The position numbers and the translations under genes were made by a program. A stretch of 64,000 nucleotides of DNA from CAYRJA01 sp964424455 (GTDB lineage: Bacteria; Bacteroidota; Bacteroidia; Chitinophagales; UBA10324). Shown piece after piece: positions 35,153-43,749 of the stretch (position 1 is its first letter; each line of letters opens with the position of its first letter). A model generated the notes under the pieces. That model was not told the origin of the DNA, made no database searches, and saw nothing but the letters and a program-made list of their open reading frames with translations. The stretch is from positions 1 to 64,000 of the forward strand of contig CAYRJA010000004.1 of assembly GCA_964424455.1 (NCBI GenBank), given 5' to 3'.

Positions 35153-37516
35153 ATGAAATTGCTTTCGGGTTTTTGCCTGATATTCTGCCTGATGATAAAG
35201 TTTTCCTTTAGTCAGGACACTTCTAAAATTCTTTCCCCTTCAACTATTCAGTCATTAATTAATTCAAAAAGTCCTCAACTCCAGCAGCTTGGAATAACCC
35301 CTCAACAGATTCAGAGCGCAACTGATCAGATATTGCCTGAACTGCAAAATGGCAATACCGGACAAATTCAGGCAGGAAGCGCTCAGACAAAAACACAGAC
35401 ACCTGTAATCGTTCTCAACCAATCCGATACTATAATTAAGAAAGTACAGCCCCAGCAACCGGAAGAGGAAAAACTTCCCCACTCAAATATTTTTGGTATT
35501 GACTATTTCAGAAATCAGATACTCAGCACATTCAATAAATCTTCTGATATGCAGGCTCCTGATAATTACATCATCGGAGTAGGAGATAAGCTTGCTGTAA
35601 ATGTATGGGGCTATTCAAGTTTCAGTAGTGTTTACACAGTGGACGAAACCGGCTCTATCTTTCCTTCTCAAACAGGAAAGATTTATGTAAAAGGACTGAC
35701 ATATAAAGATGCACAGGCATTAGTCAGGAGCCGCTTCGGTACTTTCTTAGATTTAAGAAATTCACAGATTGAAATTATTCTGACTTATTCAAGAGTTATT
35801 CAGGTGAATATTGTAGGTGAAGTGTTAACCCCAGGCACTTTTACAATGCCGGCAACCAATACAGTATTTAATGCATTGGTGGCGGCTCAGGGTCCTTCCA
35901 ATACAGGTTCGCTGAGAAAGATTTATGTAAAGCGAAACGGACAAACTGCAAAGACACTGGATGTGTACCAGTTTCTTTTGAACCCGGATGGGAAGGAAGA
36001 TTATTTCTTACAGAACAACGATTATATTTTTGTTCCGCCTGTTAGCCGGCATGTTAAAATTGGAGGTGAAGTGCTTCGCCCCTATATATATGAATTGATT
36101 GAGAATGAAAACCTGATGAAACTGTTAGGCTATGCCGGTGGACTTACCAGTAAAGCTTACACAGGAAGTATTCAGATTGAAAGATATGTTGGCAACGAGT
36201 TTCGTTTAATTGATTTGAAGTTAGATAGTCTGAAAGAAGCAAAGGGTGATTTTGTGTTACAGAATGGAGATAATATTATTATCAATGCATTACCTGAGCA
36301 ATTGTTAACATTAGTTAAAATCAACGGGCCTGTAGTACAACCGGGACAGTACTCTTTTACTGAGGGGGAAAAACTTTCAGATTTGTTTGCAAAAAATCCA
36401 TTGCAAAAGAATGCATTATTAGACCGCGGTTATATCATTCGTACAGATGAAAATGATTTTTCAAAAAAATATTTGTCATTTAACCCGGGGAATGTATTAA
36501 AGGATAAAAATTCTCCGGATAATCTTCAGTTACAGAATCTGGATGTAATAAATCTTTTTGCAAAGAACAATTACACCAATGAGTTTACCGTAAAAATTTC
36601 GGGAGCAGTAAGAAGCGAGGGTGAGTTTCCGTTTGGAGAAGGAATGACATTACAGGATATTCTCTATTATTCAGGAGGATTGAGGCCTGAGGCAGCAAAT
36701 AACAGAATTGAAATTTCCAGAGTAATTAAAACGGATGCAGATAAAAGTGTAACACCTATCCATGTTATTGTACAAAGTATGGAGATAGGGAAAGACTTGT
36801 CTATTGATGCAGCAGCAGCAGGTTATAAATTAGAGCCGTACGATGAAATTGTAGTAAGAACTGTTGCAAATTACAAGCGTCCTGATAATGTTACTATCAA
36901 TGGAGAAGTGCTTTATCCCGGAACTTATTCAATGCTTGATAAAACGGAACGAATCAGCAGTTTAATTAAGCGGGCAGGCGGTTTAACACAGTGGTCTTAT
37001 GGTGAAGATGCTATTCTCTACAGAAAAAATGAAGACAAGGGGTTTGTACTGATGCATTTAGACAGGGCATTAAAGAAACCGAATAACAAGTACGATTTTA
37101 TTTTGCGTCCAGGTGATTTAATCACCATTCCGAAAGCCACGAACATTGTAACACTTGCAGGATGTATCCGCTTTCCGTTTGTGGACACACTGCATCAAAT
37201 TAATGTTCCATATACACAGGGAAAAAGAGCCAAATTTTATATCAAAAAGTATGGATTAGGTTTTGATAAAAATTCAAAACGAGTAATGACTTATTCCATT
37301 AACAGCGGACAAAATGTAAAAGGGTGTCATCGTTTCTTGTTATTCAATGTTTATCCTAAGGTAGAGAATGGTGCAACTGTCTTTGTGCCGATTAAACCTT
37401 TGAAAGAGCGTGCGTTTGAAGAAAAGAATAAAGTGGATTGGAATTCAACGATTGAAAATATTACAGTAAAACTTACTGCTATTGCAACACTTGCCATCCT
37501 GCTTGCCAGATTATAA
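35153..37516 (+). CDS. Wza-like polysaccharide export protein with multiple SLBB domains
   Basis: A 787-residue periplasmic/outer-membrane export protein. Residues 1-21 are a signal peptide. A Q-rich low-complexity region follows, then the polysaccharide export domain (DNYIIGVGDKLAVNVWGYSSF, near 137). About six SLBB beta-grasp repeats follow (ILTYSRVIQVNIVGEVLTPGTF, HVKIGGEVLRPYIYEL, LLTLVKINGPVVQPGQYSF, FTVKISGAVRSEGEFPF, NVTINGEVLYPGTY, NIVTLAGCIRFPF). The C-terminus has a hydrophobic helix. It would form the exit channel for exopolysaccharide, partnered by the Wzz-like protein encoded 22 bases downstream. It lacks an obvious lipobox, unlike E. coli Wza. Confidence 0.88.
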   Translation: MKLLSGFCLIFCLMIKFSFSQDTSKILSPSTIQSLINSKSPQLQQLGITPQQIQSATDQILPELQNGNTGQIQAGSAQTKTQTPVIVLNQSDTIIKKVQPQQPEEEKLPHSNIFGIDYFRNQILSTFNKSSDMQAPDNYIIGVGDKLAVNVWGYSSFSSVYTVDETGSIFPSQTGKIYVKGLTYKDAQALVRSRFGTFLDLRNSQIEIILTYSRVIQVNIVGEVLTPGTFTMPATNTVFNALVAAQGPSNTGSLRKIYVKRNGQTAKTLDVYQFLLNPDGKEDYFLQNNDYIFVPPVSRHVKIGGEVLRPYIYELIENENLMKLLGYAGGLTSKAYTGSIQIERYVGNEFRLIDLKLDSLKEAKGDFVLQNGDNIIINALPEQLLTLVKINGPVVQPGQYSFTEGEKLSDLFAKNPLQKNALLDRGYIIRTDENDFSKKYLSFNPGNVLKDKNSPDNLQLQNLDVINLFAKNNYTNEFTVKISGAVRSEGEFPFGEGMTLQDILYYSGGLRPEAANNRIEISRVIKTDADKSVTPIHVIVQSMEIGKDLSIDAAAAGYKLEPYDEIVVRTVANYKRPDNVTINGEVLYPGTYSMLDKTERISSLIKRAGGLTQWSYGEDAILYRKNEDKGFVLMHLDRALKKPNNKYDFILRPGDLITIPKATNIVTLAGCIRFPFVDTLHQINVPYTQGKRAKFYIKKYGLGFDKNSKRVMTYSINSGQNVKGCHRFLLFNVYPKVENGATVFVPIKPLKERAFEEKNKVDWNSTIENITVKLTAIATLAILLARL

Positions 37517-37538
37517 AAGTGAAAAAATACGGATATAA

Positions 37539-38636
37539 ATGAGTGAACAAATTATCCATAAAGACGAGACTGAAATAGACTTTGTCGCAATAGGTGATCG
37601 TATAAAGAAGTCGTTCTTCTATCTACTTAGAAGATGGTGGATTATATTAATAGCTGTTGTTATTGGAGGAATACTGGGATTAGCATTATCAAAATGGTAC
37701 GGAACAAAATATGTAGCTAACGCAGCTTTTACAGTGCAGGGGCAATCGCAAACTTCGGCAGTACTTAACTCAGCGCTGTCACTCGCTTCCTCACTGGGAT
37801 TAGGAAGTAAAAGTTCCGGCGGTGATTATGACAATAACTTTTTTGCCAGCTTAATTCAATCGAGACGGGTGCTGAAAGAAAGCCTCCTGGAGAAAGATGT
37901 AGTTAATGGAAATAAAGCCACGTTGGCAGAACATTATATACGCATTTACGGAATGGACAAAACAATATTGGGCAATGAGTCATTTCTTTCTGATTTTTCG
38001 TTTAAGCACTTTACGCTTAATTCCCTTACTGCTGCGGAGGATAGTGTTTTGACTATAGTTTACAATAAAATTATAAATAAGAATTTAGTGGTTAATTACG
38101 ATGACAGCAAGCCGTTCAATGCTGTTACACTTACCACCTATTCAAGAGACCTGTCAAAGAATCTGATGAAGCATTTGATTAATAATACTTCAAGGTATTA
38201 CATGGAAAATATTTACGAGTTGAATAATAGCAACCTGAAAATTGCGGAGTTCCGGCTTGATTCACTCTCCAATGCGCTGAAAGAAATGGATAACAAAGTA
38301 GCAGCGATGAAAGACAATGCTAATAATATTATAAAGCAATCAGGATTAGTTGCATTAAATGCCGCCATCAGAGACCAGGGGCTTTTAAATATTCAGTATT
38401 CATCTGCTGTGAATAATTATGAACTTGCCAAAGTAGCATTGATAACAAACATTCCCATTCTGAATGTTATAGATGCTCCTTCATTTTCTACAGAAGTAAA
38501 ATTTATCCCTATGATAATAGCCATAATCGTAGGAGGATTTTTAGCTGGGTTATTTGTTGGCGGATTTTTGTGGATGAGATTCCTTATTGTAGGTAAAACA
38601 AGAAATATGAAAGCGCCTGCAACTCCTGATAATTAA
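37539..38636 (+). CDS. Wzz-type chain-length determinant / polysaccharide co-polymerase
   Basis: A 365-residue inner-membrane protein. Transmembrane helices lie near residues 34-54 and 320-345. The N-terminal Wzz domain lies between them, with a coiled-coil part near residues 225-265 (NNSNLKIAEFRLDSLSNALKEMDNKVAAMK). There is no C-terminal BY-kinase domain in this protein. It would set chain length and connect the polymerase to the export channel. It follows the Wza-like gene by 22 bases and precedes the phosphatase gene. Confidence 0.85.
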   Translation: MSEQIIHKDETEIDFVAIGDRIKKSFFYLLRRWWIILIAVVIGGILGLALSKWYGTKYVANAAFTVQGQSQTSAVLNSALSLASSLGLGSKSSGGDYDNNFFASLIQSRRVLKESLLEKDVVNGNKATLAEHYIRIYGMDKTILGNESFLSDFSFKHFTLNSLTAAEDSVLTIVYNKIINKNLVVNYDDSKPFNAVTLTTYSRDLSKNLMKHLINNTSRYYMENIYELNNSNLKIAEFRLDSLSNALKEMDNKVAAMKDNANNIIKQSGLVALNAAIRDQGLLNIQYSSAVNNYELAKVALITNIPILNVIDAPSFSTEVKFIPMIIAIIVGGFLAGLFVGGFLWMRFLIVGKTRNMKAPATPDN

Positions 38637-38664
38637 TTCAATATTATTGATTTCATTTGCGCTC

Positions 38665-38726
38665 ATGACAAATTTGTTATCCCGGCTATTCGGCAGTAAA
38701 AAAAAAACACTTCACCTGAGTTAAGG
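38665..38726 (+). other. Likely true 5' end of the CpsB/YwqE gene, out of frame across a run of ten As
   Basis: From the ATG at 38665 the sequence encodes MTNLLSRLFGSKKK, the usual basic N-terminus of this phosphatase family in Bacteroidota. It then meets ten As (38698-38707) and soon stops at TAA. A -1 shift in the As joins it to NTSPELRVVVDIHSH, the start of the frame at 38727. Either one A is missing from the sequence or polymerase slippage on the A-run restores the frame. Confidence 0.6.
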
Positions 38727-39416
38727 GTGGTAGTGGATATTCACTCCCATTTTATTCCCGGTATTGATGATGGTGTTCAGTCAAAAGATGAATCATTACA
38801 CCTGATTACTCAGATGAGTCATCTGGGGTACAAGAAACTGATAACCACTCCTCATATTTTCTTTGGAGTGTATAACAACACACCGGAAATTATTCTTTCC
38901 GGATTAGAAAAAATGAGAGATGCCGTCCGAAGCGCCGGATTAAATATCCAGCTCGAAGCTGCCTCTGAATATTTTTTCGATGAGAAATTTATTGAGAGTG
39001 TAAAAAAAAGCAATCTGCTTACATTCGGAGATAAATATGTTTTGTTTGAGCTTGCATCAATGACAAAACCACCACAACTGGAGGAAATGGTATTTGAGTT
39101 AAATACACTCGGATACAAACCGGTACTTGCCCATCCTGAGCGGTATGTTTATTTTCACACCCCCGATTTAGAGGAGTATCACAAGTTGCATGACATGGGT
39201 TTATTATTTCAGTTGAATGTCTTATCACTTGCAGCATTTTATTCTGTACCTATTCGGAAATATGCGCGCCAGCTTATCAAGAGCGGTTTAGTGGACTTGG
39301 TCGGGTCAGATATGCATAATCAAAGGTATCTTAACGAGTTTAAGTTTGCCTTAGAGGATAATTACTACATTGACCTGATTAATTCAGGAAAAATATTAAA
39401 TAACCAACTACTGTAG
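38727..39416 (+). CDS. CpsB/YwqE-type PHP-family tyrosine phosphatase
   Basis: Residues from the frame at 38727 (a GTG) form a PHP-fold metal-dependent phosphatase: VDIHSHFIPGIDDG binds metal, KLITTPHIF follows, then ASEYFFDEKF, VLAHPERY and VGSDMHN complete the metal site. Relatives dephosphorylate tyrosine kinases that control capsule assembly. No BY-kinase gene is in view, although the Wzz-like protein is adjacent. The printed GTG start lacks the family's basic N-terminus, which lies in another frame just upstream (38665). The stop is 6 bases before rmlC. Confidence 0.82.
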   Translation: MVVDIHSHFIPGIDDGVQSKDESLHLITQMSHLGYKKLITTPHIFFGVYNNTPEIILSGLEKMRDAVRSAGLNIQLEAASEYFFDEKFIESVKKSNLLTFGDKYVLFELASMTKPPQLEEMVFELNTLGYKPVLAHPERYVYFHTPDLEEYHKLHDMGLLFQLNVLSLAAFYSVPIRKYARQLIKSGLVDLVGSDMHNQRYLNEFKFALEDNYYIDLINSGKILNNQLL

Positions 39417-39422
39417 CAGTTT

Positions 39423-39977
39423 ATGCCGTTTGTAAAAACAGAATTTCCAGGGCTTGTAATATTTGATCCTGTAATCTTTAAAGACAACAGAGGATACTTC
39501 TACGAAAGTTTCAACGCACGAACTTTTGAGAAGGAAGGAATCACGCAGCCGTTTGTACAGGATAATCAGTCCTTTTCAGAAAAGGGAACTTTGCGCGGAC
39601 TCCATTACCAACTGGAACCTTATGCACAGGCAAAATTAGTCAGGGTAATTGATGGAGAAGTTTTGGATGTGGCAGTGGATCTTCGTGCAGGTTCTCCAAC
39701 ATTCAAAAAATCATTCAGTATTATTTTGTCCGGAGAAAATGCCAAACAGTTATATGTGCCTCGCGGATTTGCACACGGATATGCCGTACTGAGTGAAACA
39801 GCAACATTCTTTTACAAGTGTGACAATTTCTATTCAAAAGAAAACGAAGGAGGAATTCATTATGCTGATCCGGAATTGATGATTGATTGGATGCTGGATG
39901 AAAAAGAAATTCTTCTTTCAGAAAAAGACAAAGCGAACCCTTTGTTTAAAAATGCAAAAATGAATTTTGTTTATTAA
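39423..39977 (+). CDS. rfbC: dTDP-4-dehydrorhamnose 3,5-epimerase
   Basis: Third enzyme of dTDP-L-rhamnose synthesis. The 184-residue cupin has the expected DNRGYFYESFNARTFEKEG, the QDNQSFSEKGTLRGLHYQ stretch with catalytic His in GLHYQ, and YVPRGFAHGYAVLSE. It follows the phosphatase by 6 bases and precedes rmlD by 8 bases, so all are in one operon. The substrate comes from RmlB, encoded at 6579-7655. Confidence 0.94.
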   Translation: MPFVKTEFPGLVIFDPVIFKDNRGYFYESFNARTFEKEGITQPFVQDNQSFSEKGTLRGLHYQLEPYAQAKLVRVIDGEVLDVAVDLRAGSPTFKKSFSIILSGENAKQLYVPRGFAHGYAVLSETATFFYKCDNFYSKENEGGIHYADPELMIDWMLDEKEILLSEKDKANPLFKNAKMNFVY

Positions 39978-39985
39978 TACATCAG

Positions 39986-40846
39986 ATGAATAAAACAATT
40001 TTAGTAACAGGGTCTGACGGACAAGTAGGAAACGAAATCCGGCAACTGGCAGCGAAGTATTCTCAATTCAATTTCTTATTTACAGATTATCTGCAACTAG
40101 ATATAACAGACAGAAAAGCGATTGAAAATTATTTTAACGGGAAGAAAATTGATATTGTAATTAACTGTGCAGCTTATACAGCAGTTGATAAAGCGGAAAC
40201 TGAAACAGATAAAGCAAGTTCAATAAACACAACTGCTGTACAGTATCTTGCTGAAATCTGTAACACCTTTCAAATTCCTCTTATTCATATTTCAACTGAT
40301 TTTGTTTTTGATGGAAAGAAAAAGTCTCTATATACAGAAGAAGATATTCCAAATCCTTTAGGTATTTATGCTTCTTCAAAACTTGAAGGAGATAAGCAAG
40401 CGCTTAGGGCAAATCCTAAAACAGTGGTGGTACGAACTTCATGGGTATATTCACCATTCGGCAACAACTTTGTAAAAACCATGTTGAGGTTGGGAAAAGA
40501 AAAACCGGAACTTCGTGTAGTCAGCGACCAAACCGGATCACCTACTTATGCAAGAGATTTAGCAGAGGTCTTACTCACGATAGCTGCCAAAATTGAAACT
40601 GTAAAGCAATACGGAATTTTTAATTACTCTAACAGAGGCAACATTACATGGTACGATTTCGCAAAAGCCATTCTTGAGATAAAAGGAATAAAAACTCCTG
40701 TAACACCTATAACTACTGCAGAATTTCCAACACTGGCAAAACGCCCTTCCTACAGTACGCTTGATTTGACAAAAATCCAAAAGGTATATGGTGTTACAGT
40801 TAAGGATTGGAGAGAAAGTTTAACGGATTGTTTACAGAAACTATAA
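39986..40846 (+). CDS. rfbD: dTDP-4-dehydrorhamnose reductase
   Basis: Final enzyme of dTDP-L-rhamnose synthesis, NAD(P)H-dependent. The 286-residue SDR has VTGSDGQVGNEIR as nucleotide-binding loop, NCAAYTAVDKAE, STDFVFDGKK and the catalytic Tyr-Lys pair in YASSKLEGD (YxxxK). VRTSWVYSPFGNNFVKTM and SDQTGSPTYARDLA are diagnostic. It ends 2 bases before the cysQ start. Confidence 0.93.
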   Translation: MNKTILVTGSDGQVGNEIRQLAAKYSQFNFLFTDYLQLDITDRKAIENYFNGKKIDIVINCAAYTAVDKAETETDKASSINTTAVQYLAEICNTFQIPLIHISTDFVFDGKKKSLYTEEDIPNPLGIYASSKLEGDKQALRANPKTVVVRTSWVYSPFGNNFVKTMLRLGKEKPELRVVSDQTGSPTYARDLAEVLLTIAAKIETVKQYGIFNYSNRGNITWYDFAKAILEIKGIKTPVTPITTAEFPTLAKRPSYSTLDLTKIQKVYGVTVKDWRESLTDCLQKL

Positions 40847-40848
40847 CT

Positions 40849-41625
40849 ATGCTGGATAAAGTAGAAATTAAAGAGCTGATTGCTATTGCAGAAGAAGCAG
40901 GAGATGCCATCATGAAGATTTATGCGCAAGAGTTTTCAGTGGAAATGAAAGAGAATAAGACCCCACTGACCGAAGCAGATAAAAAGTCAAATGAGATAAT
41001 TCTTAATCGGTTGAAAGAATTATATCCTGAAATACCATTCATATCAGAGGAAACAAAAGCAACACCTTTCAGCGAAAGAAAAGGGTGGGAATTCTTCTGG
41101 CTGATTGATCCGCTTGACGGAACAAAAGAATTTATAAAGAAGAATGATGAGTTTACAGTGAACGTTGCGCTGATTCAAGGAGCAAGACCGGTTGCAGGAG
41201 TGGTATATGCACCGGCAAAAAAAATGATGTTTGCTGCACAGAAAGGAGAGGATAGTTTTAAAATTGAAAGTGGAAGGTTTATCAAACTTGAACCACAAAA
41301 GAACTATAATGAACTGTCACACCTGCGGGTGGTAGGCAGTCGTTCACACAACAGCCCCGAAACAGATGCATTTGTTAATCAACTGAAAGAAGCAGGGAAG
41401 GAGATAGAATTTATCTCAAGCGGAAGTTCACTTAAAATCTGTTTAGTGGCAGAGGGGAAAGCAGATGTATATCCCCGATTTGGTCCAACTATGGAGTGGG
41501 ATACCGCAGCAGGGCAGGCAGTGTTGGAAATTGCTGGAGGAAAACTGACGGAAACATCTTTCCTTAAACAACTTTCTTACAATAAAGAAAATTTATTGAA
41601 TCCATTCTTTATTGCTTCATGGTAA
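40849..41625 (+). CDS. cysQ: 3'(2'),5'-bisphosphate nucleotidase (PAP phosphatase)
   Basis: Hydrolyses 3'-phosphoadenosine 5'-phosphate (PAP) to AMP, removing the product that inhibits sulfotransferases. About 258 residues; the metal-site motifs of the FIG superfamily are present: PFISEE, IDPLDGTKEF (near residue 86) and WDTAAGQAVLEIAGG. The start is the ATG at 40849, 2 bases after the rmlD stop; the frame opens earlier but that would overlap rmlD. It is the last gene of the export operon, and converges with the arsR-like gene (stop codons adjacent). Its position beside polysaccharide genes links it to the sulfotransferases at 51-56 kb. Confidence 0.9.
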   Translation: MLDKVEIKELIAIAEEAGDAIMKIYAQEFSVEMKENKTPLTEADKKSNEIILNRLKELYPEIPFISEETKATPFSERKGWEFFWLIDPLDGTKEFIKKNDEFTVNVALIQGARPVAGVVYAPAKKMMFAAQKGEDSFKIESGRFIKLEPQKNYNELSHLRVVGSRSHNSPETDAFVNQLKEAGKEIEFISSGSSLKICLVAEGKADVYPRFGPTMEWDTAAGQAVLEIAGGKLTETSFLKQLSYNKENLLNPFFIASW

Positions 41626-41982
41626 TCATTGATTTACCAGAGCATCAGAATAAGTCATGATGTGCGCGATGCGTTCATGATTTACAGAGTAGAAGATTTG
41701 TTTTCCAACTCTCCGCGTATTAACTATTTGCAAGCCCCTCAATATTTTTAAATGTTGCGAAGCTACAGATTGCTCTATACGCAGCTTCACATAAAGATCT
41801 GTTACATTCACCGACCGGTTCTGATTTATCAGATTAATCATAGATTGACGCAGCGGATGATTAACTGCACGAATAACTTTTGCAGCTTTCTTTACCAGTT
41901 CGGAGTTTACAATTGTTTGAGGTTCCTGAATGACAGATATTTCAGCATCTGTGTTGGTTAAAGTTTGCAATTCTTCGTTCAT
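41626..41982 (-). CDS. ArsR-family winged-helix transcriptional regulator
   Basis: A 118-residue regulator. A winged-helix domain covers residues 35-110: VIRAVNHPLRQSMINLINQNRSVNVTDLYVKLRIEQSVASQHLKILRGLQIVNTRRVGKQIFYSVN. The recognition helix is VASQHLKILR. No metal-binding cysteine pair of the classical ArsR site is visible, so the signal is unknown. The N-terminal 30 residues are disordered-looking. It ends against cysQ; its promoter is at 42001-42008. Confidence 0.85.
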   Translation of the reverse strand: MNEELQTLTNTDAEISVIQEPQTIVNSELVKKAAKVIRAVNHPLRQSMINLINQNRSVNVTDLYVKLRIEQSVASQHLKILRGLQIVNTRRVGKQIFYSVNHERIAHIMTYSDALVNQ

Positions 41983-42000
41983 TTTTTGTTAATTTTTCTT

Positions 42001-42008
42001 CAAATGTA
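42001..42008 (-). promoter_or_regulatory. Bacteroidota -7 box for the arsR-like gene
   Basis: On the minus strand it reads TACATTTG, matching TAnnTTTG, 19 bases before the start codon at 41982. A TGTAACA copy (42005-42011) overlaps the box. The rest of the 240-base spacer to 42222 holds another copy at 42169 and nothing else I recognise. Confidence 0.5.
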
Positions 42009-42222
42009 ACAGATGAAAAATTCTTTCACCTTAAAGTAAGTCACATCAGAAGCAAACTTTATATAAAATTGGACATTAATAGAATACGACCTTCGTGCGA
42101 TAGTAAGAATCTAAAGTAACGCAACCGTTATCGAATTATCCAGTCGTGAGTTGAATAATTCAATTTAGTGTTACAATAAATATCAATCATATTTTTCTAC
42201 ATTACTTCCCTAAAACTTTCTA

Positions 42223-43683
42223 ATGGAAGAAAACACTTTGAATGAACATGGAATGAAGCGTTCACTCGGACTACTGGATGCTACAATGCTTGTAGCCGGT
42301 TCGATGATTGGTTCCGGAATCTTTATTGTGAGTGCAGATATGAGCCGGGTTGTTGGAAGTACAGGATGGCTGCTGTTTCTCTGGGTGCTGAGCGGAGTAA
42401 TCACACTTATAGCGGCGCTCTGCTATGGCGAACTTGCGGGTATGATGCCTAAGGCAGGCGGTCAGTTTGTGTATATCGAGCGGGCTTACGGAAAATTTAT
42501 TTCATTCCTTTATGGGTGGACAGTTTTTACTGTTATTCAGAGCGGATTGGTGGCCGCGGTAGCAGTAGCATTTGCAAAATTCTCTGCTGTATTTTTTCCG
42601 GTCGTAAGCCCTGATAATATTTTACTGGAGTTAGGAGTAATAAAAATTACGGCTGCTCAACTGTATGCAATAGGCAGTATTATACTGCTGACTTACATTA
42701 ATAGCAGAGGAATCCAGACAGGCAAAATGATTCAAACCTTTTTTACATCAACAAAACTGATTGCTCTTTTTGCTTTAATCATTCTTGGATTGGTTGTCGG
42801 CTTAAAAACAAATACACTTTCTGAAAACTTTACTAACCTGTGGTCTGCTGAAATGTTTGTGCAAACAGAAAGCGGATGGGAGGCGGAATCTATTACAGGT
42901 ATAGCATTGATTCTTGCACTGGGAACTGCAATCATCGGTTCACTTTTTTCAAGTGATGCATGGAACAATGTGACATTCATTGCCGGAGAAATAAAAAATC
43001 CGGAAAAGAATATTGCAAAAAGTTTATGGATGGGGACTGCTATTGTAACAGTTTTGTATTTCCTCACTAATATTTCCTACCTCTCTTTACTTCCCTTAAA
43101 AGGTAGTCCGGATGCAACTGATGTTATAGGACAGGGAATTCAGTTTGCAGGTGGCGGAACAGACAGAGTGGGGACGGCAGCAGCTTCTATTATATTTGGT
43201 AACCCCGCTGCGTATATTATGGCAGCATTAATTATGATTTCCACTTTCGGCTGTAACAATGGATTGATTCTTTCAGGTGCAAGGGTTTATTATGCTATGG
43301 CAAAAGAAGATTTGTTCTTCAAGCGTGCAGAGAAATTAAATAAAAATGATGTACCCGGTTTTGCACTATGGACGCAAGCAATCTGGGCAAGCTTACTCTG
43401 CCTTTCAGGAACATACAGCGACCTGCTTGACTATACCATTTTTGCAGCGCTGATTTTTTATATGATAACTATCGGAGGCATTTTTATCCTTCGCAGAAGA
43501 GAACCGGACACTTACCGCCCCTATAAAGCATTCGGCTATCCTTTGTTGCCGGTACTTTATATTCTTATAGCTCTCTCTATTTGCATCATTCTTTTGATTA
43601 CAAAGACATTTAATGCAGGGAGTGGATTGGTGATAGTGCTTGCAGGAATCCCATTTTATTTCTTAACAAAGAGGAAGAAATAG
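42223..43683 (+). CDS. APC-superfamily amino acid permease
   Basis: A 486-residue inner-membrane transporter with about 12 hydrophobic helices. The first, LGLLDATMLVAGSMIGSGIFIVSADMSR, has the GSGIF signature of APC transporters; ALCYGELAGMMPKAGGQFVYIERAYG follows as helix 2-3. The substrate is probably an amino acid. Single gene, convergent with the M13 peptidase across a 66-base spacer. A peptidase next to an amino acid carrier may be meaningful but could be chance. Confidence 0.87.
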   Translation: MEENTLNEHGMKRSLGLLDATMLVAGSMIGSGIFIVSADMSRVVGSTGWLLFLWVLSGVITLIAALCYGELAGMMPKAGGQFVYIERAYGKFISFLYGWTVFTVIQSGLVAAVAVAFAKFSAVFFPVVSPDNILLELGVIKITAAQLYAIGSIILLTYINSRGIQTGKMIQTFFTSTKLIALFALIILGLVVGLKTNTLSENFTNLWSAEMFVQTESGWEAESITGIALILALGTAIIGSLFSSDAWNNVTFIAGEIKNPEKNIAKSLWMGTAIVTVLYFLTNISYLSLLPLKGSPDATDVIGQGIQFAGGGTDRVGTAAASIIFGNPAAYIMAALIMISTFGCNNGLILSGARVYYAMAKEDLFFKRAEKLNKNDVPGFALWTQAIWASLLCLSGTYSDLLDYTIFAALIFYMITIGGIFILRRREPDTYRPYKAFGYPLLPVLYILIALSICIILLITKTFNAGSGLVIVLAGIPFYFLTKRKK

Positions 43684-43706
43684 CGGACAATTATAGTAAT
43701 TATATT

Positions 43707-43738
43707 AGTGTTACAGTAAATGTATTCACTGTAACACT
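43707..43738. terminator. Hairpin built from two inverted TGTWACA copies, bidirectional terminator candidate
   Basis: AGTGTTACAGT (43707-43717) and ACTGTAACACT (43728-43738) form a perfect 11-bp stem with a 10-base loop between two convergent genes. Each arm contains a full copy of the dispersed motif. No strong T-run follows on either side, so termination efficiency is uncertain. Confidence 0.6.
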
Positions 43739-43749
43739 TACTTACATAA

